From positions 1 to 64,000 of the forward strand of contig CALJUX010000014.1 of the NCBI GenBank assembly GCA_937978655.1: a stretch of 64,000 nucleotides of DNA, given 5' to 3'. The DNA is from an uncultured Chromatiaceae bacterium. GTDB taxonomy: Bacteria > Pseudomonadota > Gammaproteobacteria > Enterobacterales > Alteromonadaceae. This document shows, one piece after another, positions 25,472 to 34,507 of this stretch. Position 1 is the first letter of the stretch. Each line of letters opens with the position of its first letter. The position numbers and the translations under genes are program-made. A model generated the notes under the pieces. That model made no database searches, was not told the origin of the DNA, and saw only the letters and a program-made list of their open reading frames with translations.

Positions 25472-27853
25472 TACCAGCGGATAACGGTCCCAGACTTTCT
25501 GGTCCTGCAATGACCGTAACAGCTTGATATATTCGGCATGGGTCCAGGCCAGTGGCGTCGCGCCGTTGGTGCCTTCACCCGGCTGATATTGATAATGGCT
25601 GTTATTACCAACACCATCAAACACCTGCTCCGGTAACATCAAACCTGCGTTGGCAAAATGCTCCATCGCGCCAACATATTGCGCCCGCAGCGGTGCCAGT
25701 TCCGCCTCGCCTAACTGTGGTTTTTGCAACAGCGCCCGCGCCAGTTCAAAGTGACCACGTTCACCGGAGAAAAACGGCCAGACGCGGCCACGCTGGCCGG
25801 CCGTGTTGGTCTGGCCCGGTCCGTTGGCATAAGCCTCGCCACTGACGATATCTTCGCCATAGCCGTCAATACCATAACGGCGCCAGCCGGAAACAGTCTG
25901 ACCGCTGGCAGTTTTAAACTCGTAGCGTACCCGCGTCAGGTCCGGCAGCGTCAGGTCGTCCATTTCGCCTAAAGTCGCCAGTACCGCCGGATGGTCGGCT
26001 TTACGCACGCCATAACGCACCAGCTCGAGGAAGCCGCCGTCCACCACGTGGCCTTCGCGGGTATCAGCCTGACCGTTACGCAGCTCCAGCGGGCTGTTGT
26101 CGTTTGGATCTTCATTGCTGTTGATGCGCAGATAATATTTGCCGTCGCTGTGGGCGGTTTTCAGCTGGCCTTGTTCGGTGTAAGTCAGGGCTTCAAGTTT
26201 GCCAGCAAACTCGTCGGCTTTTTGCTGATACAAAGCGGCATTGGTGTTGTCACCGGCCTTGGCCGCGATATCAGCAGCGCTGACCAGGCCACTGATGATG
26301 GCGGCCATCGTCGATGGCGAATAACCGTATTGTTCTTCCCAGCGCTCTTGTTGGGTCGCCGGCGATTTTAAATCGATGTCGTTCCAGTCCAGTTTGACTT
26401 TGCCGCCGTGGGCGAGGAAATCCGCCGCCGGTTTTAACATGCTGTGGTACCAGCTGGTGATCTCGGCGTCAGATAACACGCCGTCCTGCCACAGCCGCCA
26501 ACCCAGCATCACTGGCATGGCAGTCTGGTCCATCTGAATGCCGACCCATTCCAGCGTGCCATCGACATGGGTTTTTTGCAGGAACCAGCCTGGTGTGCCG
26601 CTATAACCCGGCGTTTTGGCAGTGACCTGCACTTTTTGCAGGTATTGGAAGGCAACTTTTGGGCTTTCTTTATCGCCAAGCGCTAACAGCGCCATCGCCA
26701 CCTGATAAAAATCGCGTGGCCAGACCGCTTTGTAGCCGGTTTGTGCCTGTTCAGCCGATTTGGCTTCGCCCCACGGATTGGATAACGAAGCGATAAAAGC
26801 GCCGGCGTGGGTTTTATCTTCCTGCGCTTTGAGCACCAGCGCACTGGCGTACAGCAGTTTGCCCTGGTCCGTGCTTTGGCCGGTCAGCTTTGCCAGCTCC
26901 GACAGCTGCGCCAGATAATCCTGCCAGCCGATGGCATCGCCATCGCCCTGATAGTGGGCCAATACGGTATCCAGGCCGCGCTGCAGCGTTTGTTGCGCCT
27001 GTGTCTGGCTTTGTGCGGCGTCGCTGCCAAAGCCAATCACCTGATCCCAGCTCGCCGTTTCGCCTTTCTTCAGCGTGGCGTGAGTCAATAAAGCGGCGAC
27101 GTTGCCGGTTGCCTCGCCGGTGCTGTGGTAAGTCGGGATTTGGCCGGTTTTTTTCAGCTCAGTCAGACCGTCCGACACGCCGGCGAAACCGACGGTGGCA
27201 TGCAGAGGTGCCGGCACGGTCAAAAGCGTCAGACTGCTGTTGCCGTCCTGTGCCTGCAGCATGCCGTTTTTGAACGCTGCGCTGTCATTGCTGCCGGTAT
27301 TGGCGAGCGCCGGGTCGATATAGGAATAGACAGTCAGGCCATCAGCCAGCGCTTTAAATCTGGTGCGCACCACCATGGATTGCGCGGTTGGGTCAGTAAA
27401 ATATTGTTTCTCAATCTCGTATTGGCCATTTTTGGCGCTGTTAGTTACCCGGTAGGACAGCGCCAATGGGCGACCGGCGGCATCTTTGAGCAGGTAATCG
27501 GTCTCACTGTTCGTCGCGGTTTTTTCTTCGTCAACAAAACCCTGGCCTTGTACCACCAGCTGTAATTCGCGCAGCTGAGCTTCATGGATAAGCCCAGCCA
27601 TGGTTTCGGTCAGAATGCCTTGTGCCAGCGAAAACCAGACTTTGGACACCACACCAGTACTGGCGCTGTTGGCATAATGGCCGTCCTGATATTGCTCATA
27701 GGAAGTGCCGATGCCGGTTTTACCGGCATAAGACCAGGTGGCTGGCTGACCCGGTGCGCCCGGCGCCGTCGCGGTGGCAGGCGCTTGCTGCGGCTGACAG
27801 GCCGACAACAAGAAGGCGGCACCGAGCGCCGACAGACGAAACACAGCTTTCAT
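25451..27853 (-). CDS. Glucan 1,4-alpha-glucosidase (GH15 glucoamylase), lipoprotein
   Basis: An 800-residue exo-acting enzyme that frees glucose from maltodextrins. The start MKAVFRLSALG at 27853 has GGAG nine bases upstream and gives a lipoprotein signal with lipobox LLSAC, so it is held in the periplasm or on the outer membrane. An N-terminal beta-sandwich (to about 290) precedes the (alpha/alpha)6 barrel with YKAVWPRDFYQVAMAL, the general-acid region RWEEQYGYSPST and the base region PLAWTHAEYIKLL. It follows the MFS gene after 46 bases and is transcribed from the operator-promoter at 29607-29651. The 3' end carries a 21-base duplication. Confidence 0.94.
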   Translation of the reverse strand: MKAVFRLSALGAAFLLSACQPQQAPATATAPGAPGQPATWSYAGKTGIGTSYEQYQDGHYANSASTGVVSKVWFSLAQGILTETMAGLIHEAQLRELQLVVQGQGFVDEEKTATNSETDYLLKDAAGRPLALSYRVTNSAKNGQYEIEKQYFTDPTAQSMVVRTRFKALADGLTVYSYIDPALANTGSNDSAAFKNGMLQAQDGNSSLTLLTVPAPLHATVGFAGVSDGLTELKKTGQIPTYHSTGEATGNVAALLTHATLKKGETASWDQVIGFGSDAAQSQTQAQQTLQRGLDTVLAHYQGDGDAIGWQDYLAQLSELAKLTGQSTDQGKLLYASALVLKAQEDKTHAGAFIASLSNPWGEAKSAEQAQTGYKAVWPRDFYQVAMALLALGDKESPKVAFQYLQKVQVTAKTPGYSGTPGWFLQKTHVDGTLEWVGIQMDQTAMPVMLGWRLWQDGVLSDAEITSWYHSMLKPAADFLAHGGKVKLDWNDIDLKSPATQQERWEEQYGYSPSTMAAIISGLVSAADIAAKAGDNTNAALYQQKADEFAGKLEALTYTEQGQLKTAHSDGKYYLRINSNEDPNDNSPLELRNGQADTREGHVVDGGFLELVRYGVRKADHPAVLATLGEMDDLTLPDLTRVRYEFKTASGQTVSGWRRYGIDGYGEDIVSGEAYANGPGQTNTAGQRGRVWPFFSGERGHFELARALLQKPQLGEAELAPLRAQYVGAMEHFANAGLMLPEQVFDGVGNNSHYQYQPGEGTNGATPLAWTHAEYIKLLRSLQDQKVWDRYPLVEQRYAK

Positions 27854-27899
27854 CAACAGTTTCTCCATTACTTAGCGGCCTTTGCGCAGCGGCAGTTGC

Positions 27900-29384
27900 T
27901 CAGCTGCGCTCAGTTTTTACGGTCAGCACATACACAGCCGCAATCAGCAGACTGACAGCACCCAGCGCCAGCGCATAAATCGCTTCGGCATTAAACAGAT
28001 GGTTGACCAGCGAGCCGAGAATGGTCGCGGCCAGCAACTGCGGCAATACGATAAAAAAGTTAAACATGCCCATGTACACGCCCATTTTGTGCGACGGTAA
28101 CGCATCAGCCAGCATGGCGTAAGGCAGCGATAAAATAGACGCCCAGGCAAAGCCAACACCAATCATGGAGATCCACAACAATGCCGGATCTTTGATCAGC
28201 AGAAAGGAAAGGTAACCGGCCGCGCCCAGGACCAGATTGATGCAATGGGCAATTTGCAGCGAGGTGCGGCGCACGATGTAGGGGATCACCAAAGCGGCCA
28301 GCGCAGCAAAACCGTTGTAAAACGCAAACAGCATACCGACCCAGTCGGCGCCGTCGTTATAAGCGGCAGATGTCGGATCTGAACTGCCGTAGTGCACTGA
28401 AGTGACCGCTGCCGTGGTGTAGATCCACAGCGCAAACAGGGCAAACCAGGAAAAAAACTGCACGACGGCGAGCTGGCGCATCCGGCCTGGCATCTGGTAC
28501 AGGTCATCGACAATCTGTACCACCATGCCGCTGTTGCCCTGACCTTTGACGCTGGACACCCAGTACTGCAGCAGACCAAAGGCCAACAGCGCGCCGCCAA
28601 GGATATATAACTGTTTATCAAGATTAAATTGCCAGACCAGCGCCAGTGCAACAACACCGACTATCGCAGCGATACTGCCCTGACGCCAGTAACGGCGCTG
28701 GTTCGCGCCCGGCACCTGGTCTTCATGTGCCTCGCCAAAGGCGGCCAGTTGCTGTGGACTGTATTCGGTCGAGCGCAGTACGGTCCACAATACGGCGATA
28801 AACAGCACAATACCGCCGCAGTAAAACGAATAACGTACCGAATCCGGGATCTCACCCGGCGCCGCCGTATTGGCAACGGCAAACCAGTTGGTCAGCATGT
28901 ACGGCAATGCAGAAGCCACCACAGCGCCAATACCAATGAAAAAACTCTGCATCGAAAAGCCGAGCGGCCGCTGCTGTTCATTCAGATTGTCGCCGACAAA
29001 AGCGCGGAACGGTTCCATGGTGATATTGATGGAGGCATCGAGGATCCACAACATGCCGGCAGCCATCCACAATCCTGGTGCATTCGGCAGAAAAAACAGC
29101 GCCAGCGTGGTCAGTACGGCGCCATAAAAAAAATAAGGCCGACGCCGGCCAAGCCGGTTCCAGGTGCGGTCGGAGTAATAGCCTACAATCGGCTGGACCA
29201 ACAAACCCGTGAGCGGGCCGGCGATCCACAGGATTGGCAACTCGTCGATACTGGCGCCCAAGGTCTGAAAAATCCGGCTGACGTTGCCGTTTTGTAAGGC
29301 AAAACCAAACTGAATGCCTAAAAAGCCGAAGCACATATTCCAGATCTGCCAGAAGCTCAGATTGGGTTTGGCTTGCTGCTGCAT
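27900..29384 (-). CDS. MFS sugar transporter, probably maltose/maltodextrin
   Basis: A 494-residue carrier of the GPH/SLC45-like sugar:cation class with about twelve helices. The ATG at 29384 has GGGGAA six bases upstream and is followed by LSFWQIWNMCFGFLGIQFGF, the usual start of this maltose-type family, with LQNGNVSRIFQTLGA and GYYSDRTWNRLGRRRPYFF (MFS motif in loop 2-3). Such carriers replace the ABC maltose importer in Alteromonadales and Xanthomonadales. It is first in an operon with the glucoamylase and has the shared operator upstream. The frame stays open for 65 codons upstream, across a terminator hairpin, but that part shows no protein character. Confidence 0.9.
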   Translation of the reverse strand: MQQQAKPNLSFWQIWNMCFGFLGIQFGFALQNGNVSRIFQTLGASIDELPILWIAGPLTGLLVQPIVGYYSDRTWNRLGRRRPYFFYGAVLTTLALFFLPNAPGLWMAAGMLWILDASINITMEPFRAFVGDNLNEQQRPLGFSMQSFFIGIGAVVASALPYMLTNWFAVANTAAPGEIPDSVRYSFYCGGIVLFIAVLWTVLRSTEYSPQQLAAFGEAHEDQVPGANQRRYWRQGSIAAIVGVVALALVWQFNLDKQLYILGGALLAFGLLQYWVSSVKGQGNSGMVVQIVDDLYQMPGRMRQLAVVQFFSWFALFALWIYTTAAVTSVHYGSSDPTSAAYNDGADWVGMLFAFYNGFAALAALVIPYIVRRTSLQIAHCINLVLGAAGYLSFLLIKDPALLWISMIGVGFAWASILSLPYAMLADALPSHKMGVYMGMFNFFIVLPQLLAATILGSLVNHLFNAEAIYALALGAVSLLIAAVYVLTVKTERS

Positions 29385-29508
29385 AATAATTCCCCATGAT
29401 TTTATCGATGTATCTTGTTGTTTTATCAGCCGCTGGCTGCGGATCCAGCATAGCAGAGCACGATGAAGCCAAGCGCTTTCCCGGAAAGACTGCTGAGTGA
29501 AAACGCAG

Positions 29509-29532
29509 AAAAAAGGGGAGTTCAGGCTCCCC
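29509..29532 (-). terminator. Rho-independent terminator in the leader of the MFS-glucoamylase operon
   Basis: On the minus strand GGGGAG (29527-29532) pairs with CTCCCC (29515-29520) around a six-base loop and is followed by six T. It lies about 125 bases before the MFS start and about 75 bases after the predicted -10. Two further hairpins precede it: 29590-29603 (CAGCC/GGCTG) and 29546-29568 (CCGGCA/TGCCGG). The transcript would be cut at roughly 90 bases unless termination is prevented, so attenuation or a small leader RNA is possible. Confidence 0.65.
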
Positions 29533-29606
29533 GTTGCGGTGTTTCCCGGCATCTGTCGGTGTTGCCGGTAACGGAACATAAAATGTGGGCAGCCAACCGG
29601 CTGTCT

Positions 29607-29651
29607 TTGATAACGTGCTTTGCTTGCAACAACAACATGAATACGTATTCA
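29607..29651 (-). promoter_or_regulatory. Operator plus promoter of the MFS-glucoamylase operon
   Basis: TGAATACGTATTCA (29638-29651) is a perfect 14-base palindrome identical to the core upstream of the TonB receptor. Read on the minus strand, it is followed by TG, a weak -35 TTGTTG (29630-29635), 17 bases and TATCAA (29607-29612). The conserved string runs on past the palindrome as TGTTGT in both places. The 370-base gap (29385-29754) otherwise holds only the leader hairpins. Confidence 0.7.
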
Positions 29652-29754
29652 CGCCACAGCCGAGGCGGTCTGGCGTGTTGCCCGCTGCTGAAAAAACCGG
29701 CCAGCGGGCCGGTCCGGAACCTGCGGTTGTGTGCTGTGACCGGCGTGCCGGTAC

Positions 29755-30627
29755 TTAGCGATGGAATTGGTTTTCTACGCCGTTTTCCAGCAAAAAGTCG
29801 CCTAAATCCAACAAATGCATGTCGTCCAGTTCCAGCGTATCAAGCACAGTGTCGGCAATCAGGTCCCATTGCGCGTCGTCGGCGACGTCAAACAGCTGCT
29901 GTTGCTCACCGACCATATGTTCGGCCAGTTTTAAGATGGCAAACAGCCGTTTTTCGTACAGATCGGTGGAGTGCAATAATAACTCAGGCTGGTGATGACA
30001 GGCGATCACATGACTGATCTCCGGCGCCAGGCCCCAGCTTTGGGCAATCATAAAACCGAGCGTTTCGTGGCTGGTATTAAAATAACGCTGCTCAATGTCA
30101 GCAAAACGCATCTGATTGCTCAGACCAACTTTCAGGACCTTTGGATAGTCCGGAAACTGAGCGTGGATCAGCGCCATACCGGCGTTGTGAAACAGCCCGA
30201 TGGAATAACAGTCGTCGGCACATTCAGAACCAAGCCGCAAATGCTGAGCGATCAGCATCGCCGCACTGCCGACATCCATCGCACTGTTCCACTGACGCAG
30301 CGTAAAAGGATCAGATTTACCGTCGCTCAGGGTAAAACGCAGCACCACACTGGACACCAGCTTGACCACCCGGTTCAGCCCAAGAAATTTGCAGGCATGT
30401 TCAATCGAACTGATTTTACGGCGCAGGCCGAAATACGCTGAATTCACCACTTTCAGCGTGAAACCGGCGATACCGATATCCATATTGATTAAGGTGGCGA
30501 TGGTATTCACGTTCGGATCTTCCAGCTCGATTTCCTGTTTGATCCGCAGTAGTACTTCGGGTTGCGGGGGAATAGTGAAACCGGCTAATGCATTTTCAAC
30601 CGCTTTCATATCAATAGGTTTGACCAT
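29755..30627 (-). CDS. HDOD domain protein
   Basis: A 290-residue cytoplasmic protein consisting of one HDOD domain, an HD-like helical domain without metal-binding residues that is used in bacterial signalling. Typical stretches are IPPQPEVLLRIKQEIE, LKVVNSAYFGLRRKISSIEHA and IGLFHNAGMALIH, with AQSWGLAPEISHVIACHHQPE near residue 210. No kinase, receiver or diguanylate cyclase domain is attached. GGAG lies 11 bases before the ATG, so the start is acceptable but not strong. Target unknown. Confidence 0.85.
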   Translation of the reverse strand: MVKPIDMKAVENALAGFTIPPQPEVLLRIKQEIELEDPNVNTIATLINMDIGIAGFTLKVVNSAYFGLRRKISSIEHACKFLGLNRVVKLVSSVVLRFTLSDGKSDPFTLRQWNSAMDVGSAAMLIAQHLRLGSECADDCYSIGLFHNAGMALIHAQFPDYPKVLKVGLSNQMRFADIEQRYFNTSHETLGFMIAQSWGLAPEISHVIACHHQPELLLHSTDLYEKRLFAILKLAEHMVGEQQQLFDVADDAQWDLIADTVLDTLELDDMHLLDLGDFLLENGVENQFHR

Positions 30628-30713
30628 AAAGCCGGACTCCGGAAGGCAAAGGACTGATCTGAATAAGTCCCTAGTATATCCGCTCCGGAGTTGAACTGCA
30701 GTGTCTGTTTAAG

Positions 30714-30747
30714 GAAAACCGCCGGGCATGCGCCCAGCCGGTTTTCT
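30714..30747 (-). terminator. Hairpin after the TPR gene, probable terminator
   Basis: GAAAACC and GGTTTTC form the outer stem, and GGGC/GCCC the inner one. On the minus strand it follows the TPR gene stop by 13 bases, but the downstream tract (CCTTAAAC) has few T, so termination may be weak. Confidence 0.5.
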
Positions 30748-30759
30748 TATTCAACTGCG

Positions 30760-31755
30760 TTAGCTTTTTAGCTTACTCAATTGTTTTTGCAAAGATTTTA
30801 GTTCTTTTTCCAGTTTTTCCGGTTTATCAGCCAGCGCCAGTACCGGCTGCAGACTTTGCTCTGCCGCAGCTTTGTTTTGTTCCAGCAGGTGGATTTGTGC
30901 CAGCCTTACCCGTGCCCAGGGCAGTTGCTGATTTTCGCCATCCTGGTAGTAGTCGATAAACTGCTGCAGCGCTTGTTTGCCCGCGGCTTTATCTTGTTGC
31001 TCTACTGCCGCCAGTCGCCCTATCTGATACAGGTAGTTATATTTCTGGGCGGGTTTTTCGGCGAATTGCGCCGCTTGCTGATACAGCAGCGCAGCATCTT
31101 TCATCTGCTTTTTACTGACCAGCAGTGCTGCTTTTTGCGCTAACAGCCGGGCCTGTTGTGGTTGTTGTACCAGCGCCTGTTCAATCAGTTTTAAGGCGTC
31201 GTCGGTTTTGTCGTCGTTGTTCAGCACCATGGCCTGTGCCAGCGGGCCTGCCACCGGATCTTTGGCGACCAGCGCCTGCGCCAGCCGTTTCGCTTCCTCT
31301 TCATCGCCGCCGGCAATGCCCGGCGCCTGCAGATAAAACCCGATCAAACTTAATTGAATGTCGCTGTCATCCGGCGCCAGCTGCGTTGCCTGTTTTAATA
31401 ATGCCAGGCCGTCTTTGGCATGGCCTGCGGCGGAAAAGATGCTGGCCTGCTGCGCCAGCGTAAACTGGTTCATTGCCGCCAGTTGCCGTAATTCCGCAGC
31501 TTTGGGAAAGGTTTTGCTGGCCTGTTGCAGGAATTCCGCTGCGGCTTCGGCCTGATCCAGGCCGATTAAGGCTTCTGCATGCGCTTGTTGTAACTGCAGG
31601 TCTGAGGCAAAAGTAGGCAGGCTGGTGACGTGTTTTTCGATATTTTTATACTGGTCTTTTTCCAGCCAGCGCTGGATTTGGTCGGCTGTGACGTCGGGCT
31701 GGCTGTGCAGTATGCCGGAGAATATGGAAGCACATAACAATAAAGCGGTTTTCAT
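30760..31755 (-). CDS. Periplasmic TPR repeat protein
   Basis: A 331-residue exported protein with a signal peptide (MKTALLLCASIFSGILHS) and then repeated 34-residue helix pairs, for example AEALIGLDQAEAAAEFLQQA, GLALLKQATQLAPDDSDIQL and ALKLIEQALVQQPQQARLLA, continuing to a Lys/Leu-rich helical C-terminus. TPR proteins are adaptors; nothing nearby names the partner. AGGGA lies seven bases before the ATG. Confidence 0.8.
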   Translation of the reverse strand: MKTALLLCASIFSGILHSQPDVTADQIQRWLEKDQYKNIEKHVTSLPTFASDLQLQQAHAEALIGLDQAEAAAEFLQQASKTFPKAAELRQLAAMNQFTLAQQASIFSAAGHAKDGLALLKQATQLAPDDSDIQLSLIGFYLQAPGIAGGDEEEAKRLAQALVAKDPVAGPLAQAMVLNNDDKTDDALKLIEQALVQQPQQARLLAQKAALLVSKKQMKDAALLYQQAAQFAEKPAQKYNYLYQIGRLAAVEQQDKAAGKQALQQFIDYYQDGENQQLPWARVRLAQIHLLEQNKAAAEQSLQPVLALADKPEKLEKELKSLQKQLSKLKS

Positions 31756-31826
31756 CAGTGTATCCCTGTATTTTTAGTGTAAATGGATATTAACCTGATG
31801 GTTACAATTTGCGCAAACAGGCGGGG

Positions 31827-31973
31827 TCAGGTCTGACCTTTCCCCTGGCGCCTACAGCGTTCTGAACAATATTTCACCGCTGCCCAGTCGCGTTGCCATT
31901 TTTTGCGCCAGGTAAAAGGGCGCTGACAAACCGGGCAGATTTTTTCAGGTAAAGTTAATTTGTGGTGGGGCAA
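31827..31973 (-). CDS. DUF2256 domain protein
   Basis: A 48-residue zinc-finger-like protein in what would otherwise be an empty gap of about 310 bases. It starts at a TTG with AGGAG eight bases upstream and reads LPEKICPVCQRPFTWRKKW and then WAAVKYCSERCRR, the complete DUF2256 signature with its two pairs of cysteines. Family members are often near photolyase or cryptochrome genes, though none is seen here. Function unknown. Confidence 0.85.
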   Translation of the reverse strand: MPHHKLTLPEKICPVCQRPFTWRKKWQRDWAAVKYCSERCRRQGKGQT

Positions 31974-32067
31974 CTGAATCGCTCCTGAACTGATCAACGC
32001 CATGGCTACGGTTCAGCACAGGCGCCGGATCGGCACAGGCGGGGTGGGGCAGTAAAACGCGGCAGTC

Positions 32068-32532
32068 CTACGAATCCAGATAAGGCCTGCCTGCCATCAT
32101 TTTCTGCGCCAGCTGAATTTCGGCCTCTTTGTCGTCGAGCTGCAGGTTGGCAAATTGCACATCAAACTGAATTAAATCATCTTCCGGCAGGTTCAGTGCA
32201 ATGAGCCGGTCTGGTACATGGCCGACCTGGCGATAGGCGTTGATCGCGACCTGCGCCGCCTGCTCCATCAGCATAAAGAAATAACCCAGTGGGAAGTTTT
32301 GCAGCTCAGGTGCGTCCAGCTGTGCCCAGCCGAGTAAATCGCCGCTGATGCTTTCGTCGGCATGATCGGTAAACAGCAATGACACGGCGGCGAACGGCGG
32401 ATTTTCGCCGGATTTGTATTGTTCAGCATCGGCTTCATTAAACAGCAGCACGTAACCAAAGGCCGGACAGCCTTCTGCGTCCATATCGTCAAAGGCGGGG
32501 TCGTACACTAAAAACAGGCGATTGTCAGACAT
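32068..32532 (-). CDS. Conserved hypothetical protein
   Basis: A 154-residue acidic soluble protein starting MSDNRLFLVYDPAFDDMDAE. It has no signal peptide or membrane segment and no catalytic motif I recognise. The frame also offers a GTG three codons earlier; the ATG at 32532 is preferred as the more usual start codon, and neither has a strong ribosome site. It is separated by 94 bases from DUF2256 and faces away from glpE. Confidence 0.65.
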   Translation of the reverse strand: MSDNRLFLVYDPAFDDMDAEGCPAFGYVLLFNEADAEQYKSGENPPFAAVSLLFTDHADESISGDLLGWAQLDAPELQNFPLGYFFMLMEQAAQVAINAYRQVGHVPDRLIALNLPEDDLIQFDVQFANLQLDDKEAEIQLAQKMMAGRPYLDS

Positions 32533-32693
32533 GGCAGGCACTCAAAACACAACAGGCTGGCTATTGTACCTAAGGCCGCCGGGTTGCAGAAGCATAAATT
32601 TGCAGCAAACCGCGCTTTGCCCCAACGACTGGCTGATCTTTTAGTGCAGCTGGGCTACCATGCGCGCAGCAAACCAGTCGAAGAGGCCTTGTG

Positions 32694-33017
32694 ATGACCC
32701 AGTTTAAACATATTTCTATCAGCGACACCTTCGCCGCGCTGCAAGCCGGGCAAGTTGTGATCGCCGATATCCGCGATGAGCAGAGCTTCAGCAGCGCCCA
32801 TATCGATGGTGCTTATCAGCTGAACAACGGCACTTTACATCAGTTTATGCAAAATACCCCGCCAGACACGCCGGTGGTTGTAGTGTGTTATCACGGCCGC
32901 TCCAGTCAGGGCGCCGCCCAATATCTGGCTGAACAAGGCTATGACACTGTGTACAGCATGGATGGCGGCTTTGAGAGCTGGCGCCTGCAATATCCGTTTG
33001 TCAGCGCACAGGAATAA
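32694..33017 (+). CDS. glpE: Thiosulfate sulfurtransferase GlpE (rhodanese)
   Basis: A 107-residue single-domain rhodanese that moves sulfane sulfur from thiosulfate to acceptors such as cyanide or thioredoxin in the cytoplasm. The active-site loop is VVVCYHGRSSQG with Cys65, and IADIRDEQSFSSAHIDGA is the usual rhodanese N-terminal half. The ATG at 32694 is seven bases after GAGG. It lies five bases upstream of glpG, the conserved glpE-glpG pair. Confidence 0.93.
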   Translation: MTQFKHISISDTFAALQAGQVVIADIRDEQSFSSAHIDGAYQLNNGTLHQFMQNTPPDTPVVVVCYHGRSSQGAAQYLAEQGYDTVYSMDGGFESWRLQYPFVSAQE

Positions 33018-33022
33018 CGCTG

Positions 33023-33850
33023 ATGCAGCAACTGGCAGTGCTGAATTCAGCCGCGGCGGCGCAGACCTTTGCTGATTATTGTCTCAGTCAGCACTGGTCG
33101 GTCAGTGTCGTGGCGCACGATGCGGAACATGCGGTGTTGTATTGCGCTGAGGCGGATCTGACAGCCGTGGCGGCGGAACTGGAGCAGTTTTTACGCCAGC
33201 CCGCGCTGGACAAATATCAGGCTGCGGCCTGGCAGCGGAATCAGCCGGTGGCAGGCAGCGGCAACAGCGCGCTGGCCGGACTGGGGCAAGGATTTTTGCA
33301 ACAAACCGGTCCGGTGGTCTGGTTGTTGACGCTGCTGGCGGTGCTGGTGGTTGTGGCGCAACAAATCTGGCCTGAGACTGTGTTTCATCAGCTGCGTTTT
33401 TTCACAGCCGACGAGTTGAGTCTGTTCAGTTATCGCTGGTGGAGCCCGATGTTGTTGCATTTCTCCGCGATGCACCTGATGTTTAATCTACTGGCGTTGT
33501 GGATTTATGGCGGCAGGCTGGAAGTGTGGCTCGGCAGCAGGCAGTTATTGTTGCTGACGCTCTTCGCCGGCGCGGTCAGCAACATCAGCCAGTTTGTGCT
33601 GGTCGGGCCGAACTTTGGCGGTTTGTCCGGTGTGGTCTACGCGATTTTTGGTTTTGTCTGGATTTACGGCTGGCGGCATCCGGCGCAACCGCTGCAGTTG
33701 TCACGGCCGGATTTAATCATGGCGCTGGGCTTTCTGGCGCTGGGGTTTGCCGATTTACTCTGGGTCAACACGGCAAACTGGGCGCATCTCAGCGGTCTGA
33801 TTTGCGGCATGCTGCTGGCGACGCTGGCCGGGCGGCCAGCACGCAGCTAA
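33023..33850 (+). CDS. glpG: Rhomboid intramembrane serine protease GlpG
   Basis: A 275-residue protease with an N-terminal cytoplasmic domain of about 90 residues and six membrane helices. The catalytic serine is Ser202 in NFGGLSGVVYA and the catalytic His is His255 in NWAHLSG; His151 and Asn155 (HLMFN) form the oxyanion side. These numbers are one more than in E. coli GlpG (201, 254, 150, 154). It cuts single-pass membrane proteins within the bilayer. Its stop is four bases from the convergent FliL-like gene. Confidence 0.95.
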   Translation: MQQLAVLNSAAAAQTFADYCLSQHWSVSVVAHDAEHAVLYCAEADLTAVAAELEQFLRQPALDKYQAAAWQRNQPVAGSGNSALAGLGQGFLQQTGPVVWLLTLLAVLVVVAQQIWPETVFHQLRFFTADELSLFSYRWWSPMLLHFSAMHLMFNLLALWIYGGRLEVWLGSRQLLLLTLFAGAVSNISQFVLVGPNFGGLSGVVYAIFGFVWIYGWRHPAQPLQLSRPDLIMALGFLALGFADLLWVNTANWAHLSGLICGMLLATLAGRPARS

Positions 33851-33854
33851 GACG

Positions 33855-34286
33855 TTATTGGTACAGGTATTTGGTGAACAATACGTCCTGTACCAATTCG
33901 TTCCCGGTTTCTTTTTTCATCAGTTCATTGATTTTTTTCAGGATTTTAATGCGGATCTCTTCGCGGCCCTGCAATGACTTAATGGCGGTATCCGGCTCTT
34001 TGCCAAATACACCGACAATCGCATCCAGAATGAGTGGTTCGTGATGCTCGATAAATGTCAGAAACTTCTCATCTTTGATCATCAGTTCCATCGTCACCCG
34101 GACATAACCCAGAGATTTTTGCCCGTCGGTCACATAGTTGGTGACGATATCCGGATCAAAGCCGTGATATACCACTTTAGGTTTGGCTGGTGCGGCCGGC
34201 GCGGGTTCCTGCGCCTGCAACAAGGGGACAAACAGCAGAAACAGAAAGCTAAACAGAGTCTTGTTGGATAACACGTCAGAGTCCAT
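33855..34286 (-). CDS. FliL family protein (flagellar basal-body-associated, non-flagellar context)
   Basis: About 143 residues: a hydrophobic signal or anchor (TLFSFLFLLFVPLLQAQ), a Pro/Ala-rich link, then the FliL core (YVRVTMELMIKDEKFLTFIEHHEPLILDAIVGVFG and the C-terminal VLFTKYLYQ). True FliL binds the flagellar stator, but no flagellar gene is near. A FliL-like gene between glpG and ubiC is a conserved order in Shewanella and relatives. The ATG at 34286 lacks a good ribosome site; a GTG five codons later, after GGA, is an alternative start. Confidence 0.8.
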   Translation of the reverse strand: MDSDVLSNKTLFSFLFLLFVPLLQAQEPAPAAPAKPKVVYHGFDPDIVTNYVTDGQKSLGYVRVTMELMIKDEKFLTFIEHHEPLILDAIVGVFGKEPDTAIKSLQGREEIRIKILKKINELMKKETGNELVQDVLFTKYLYQ

Positions 34287-34507
34287 CAAATTGGGTTGTT
34301 AACAAGTTTACCCGAGAGCACTGCAGAACACTATCCTGCTCCGGCGCGGGAATGATGAAATATTCGCTGTTGGCCATGTCATGGGCACAGGGATCTATGG
34401 CCGATTTTTCGGCAGCTGTCAAAGCGGGCTTTGTACCTATGGCAATGCCGGGTGAAATTGTCTGCCAGAACTTGTTATGATGGCGGCGGAGTTCAGGCAG
34501 CAAAGAT

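Noticed and set aside
29385..29579. 65-codon N-terminal extension of the MFS transporter
   Set aside because: It crosses a terminator hairpin, shows no transporter features, and the ATG at 29384 has a good ribosome site and the family start.
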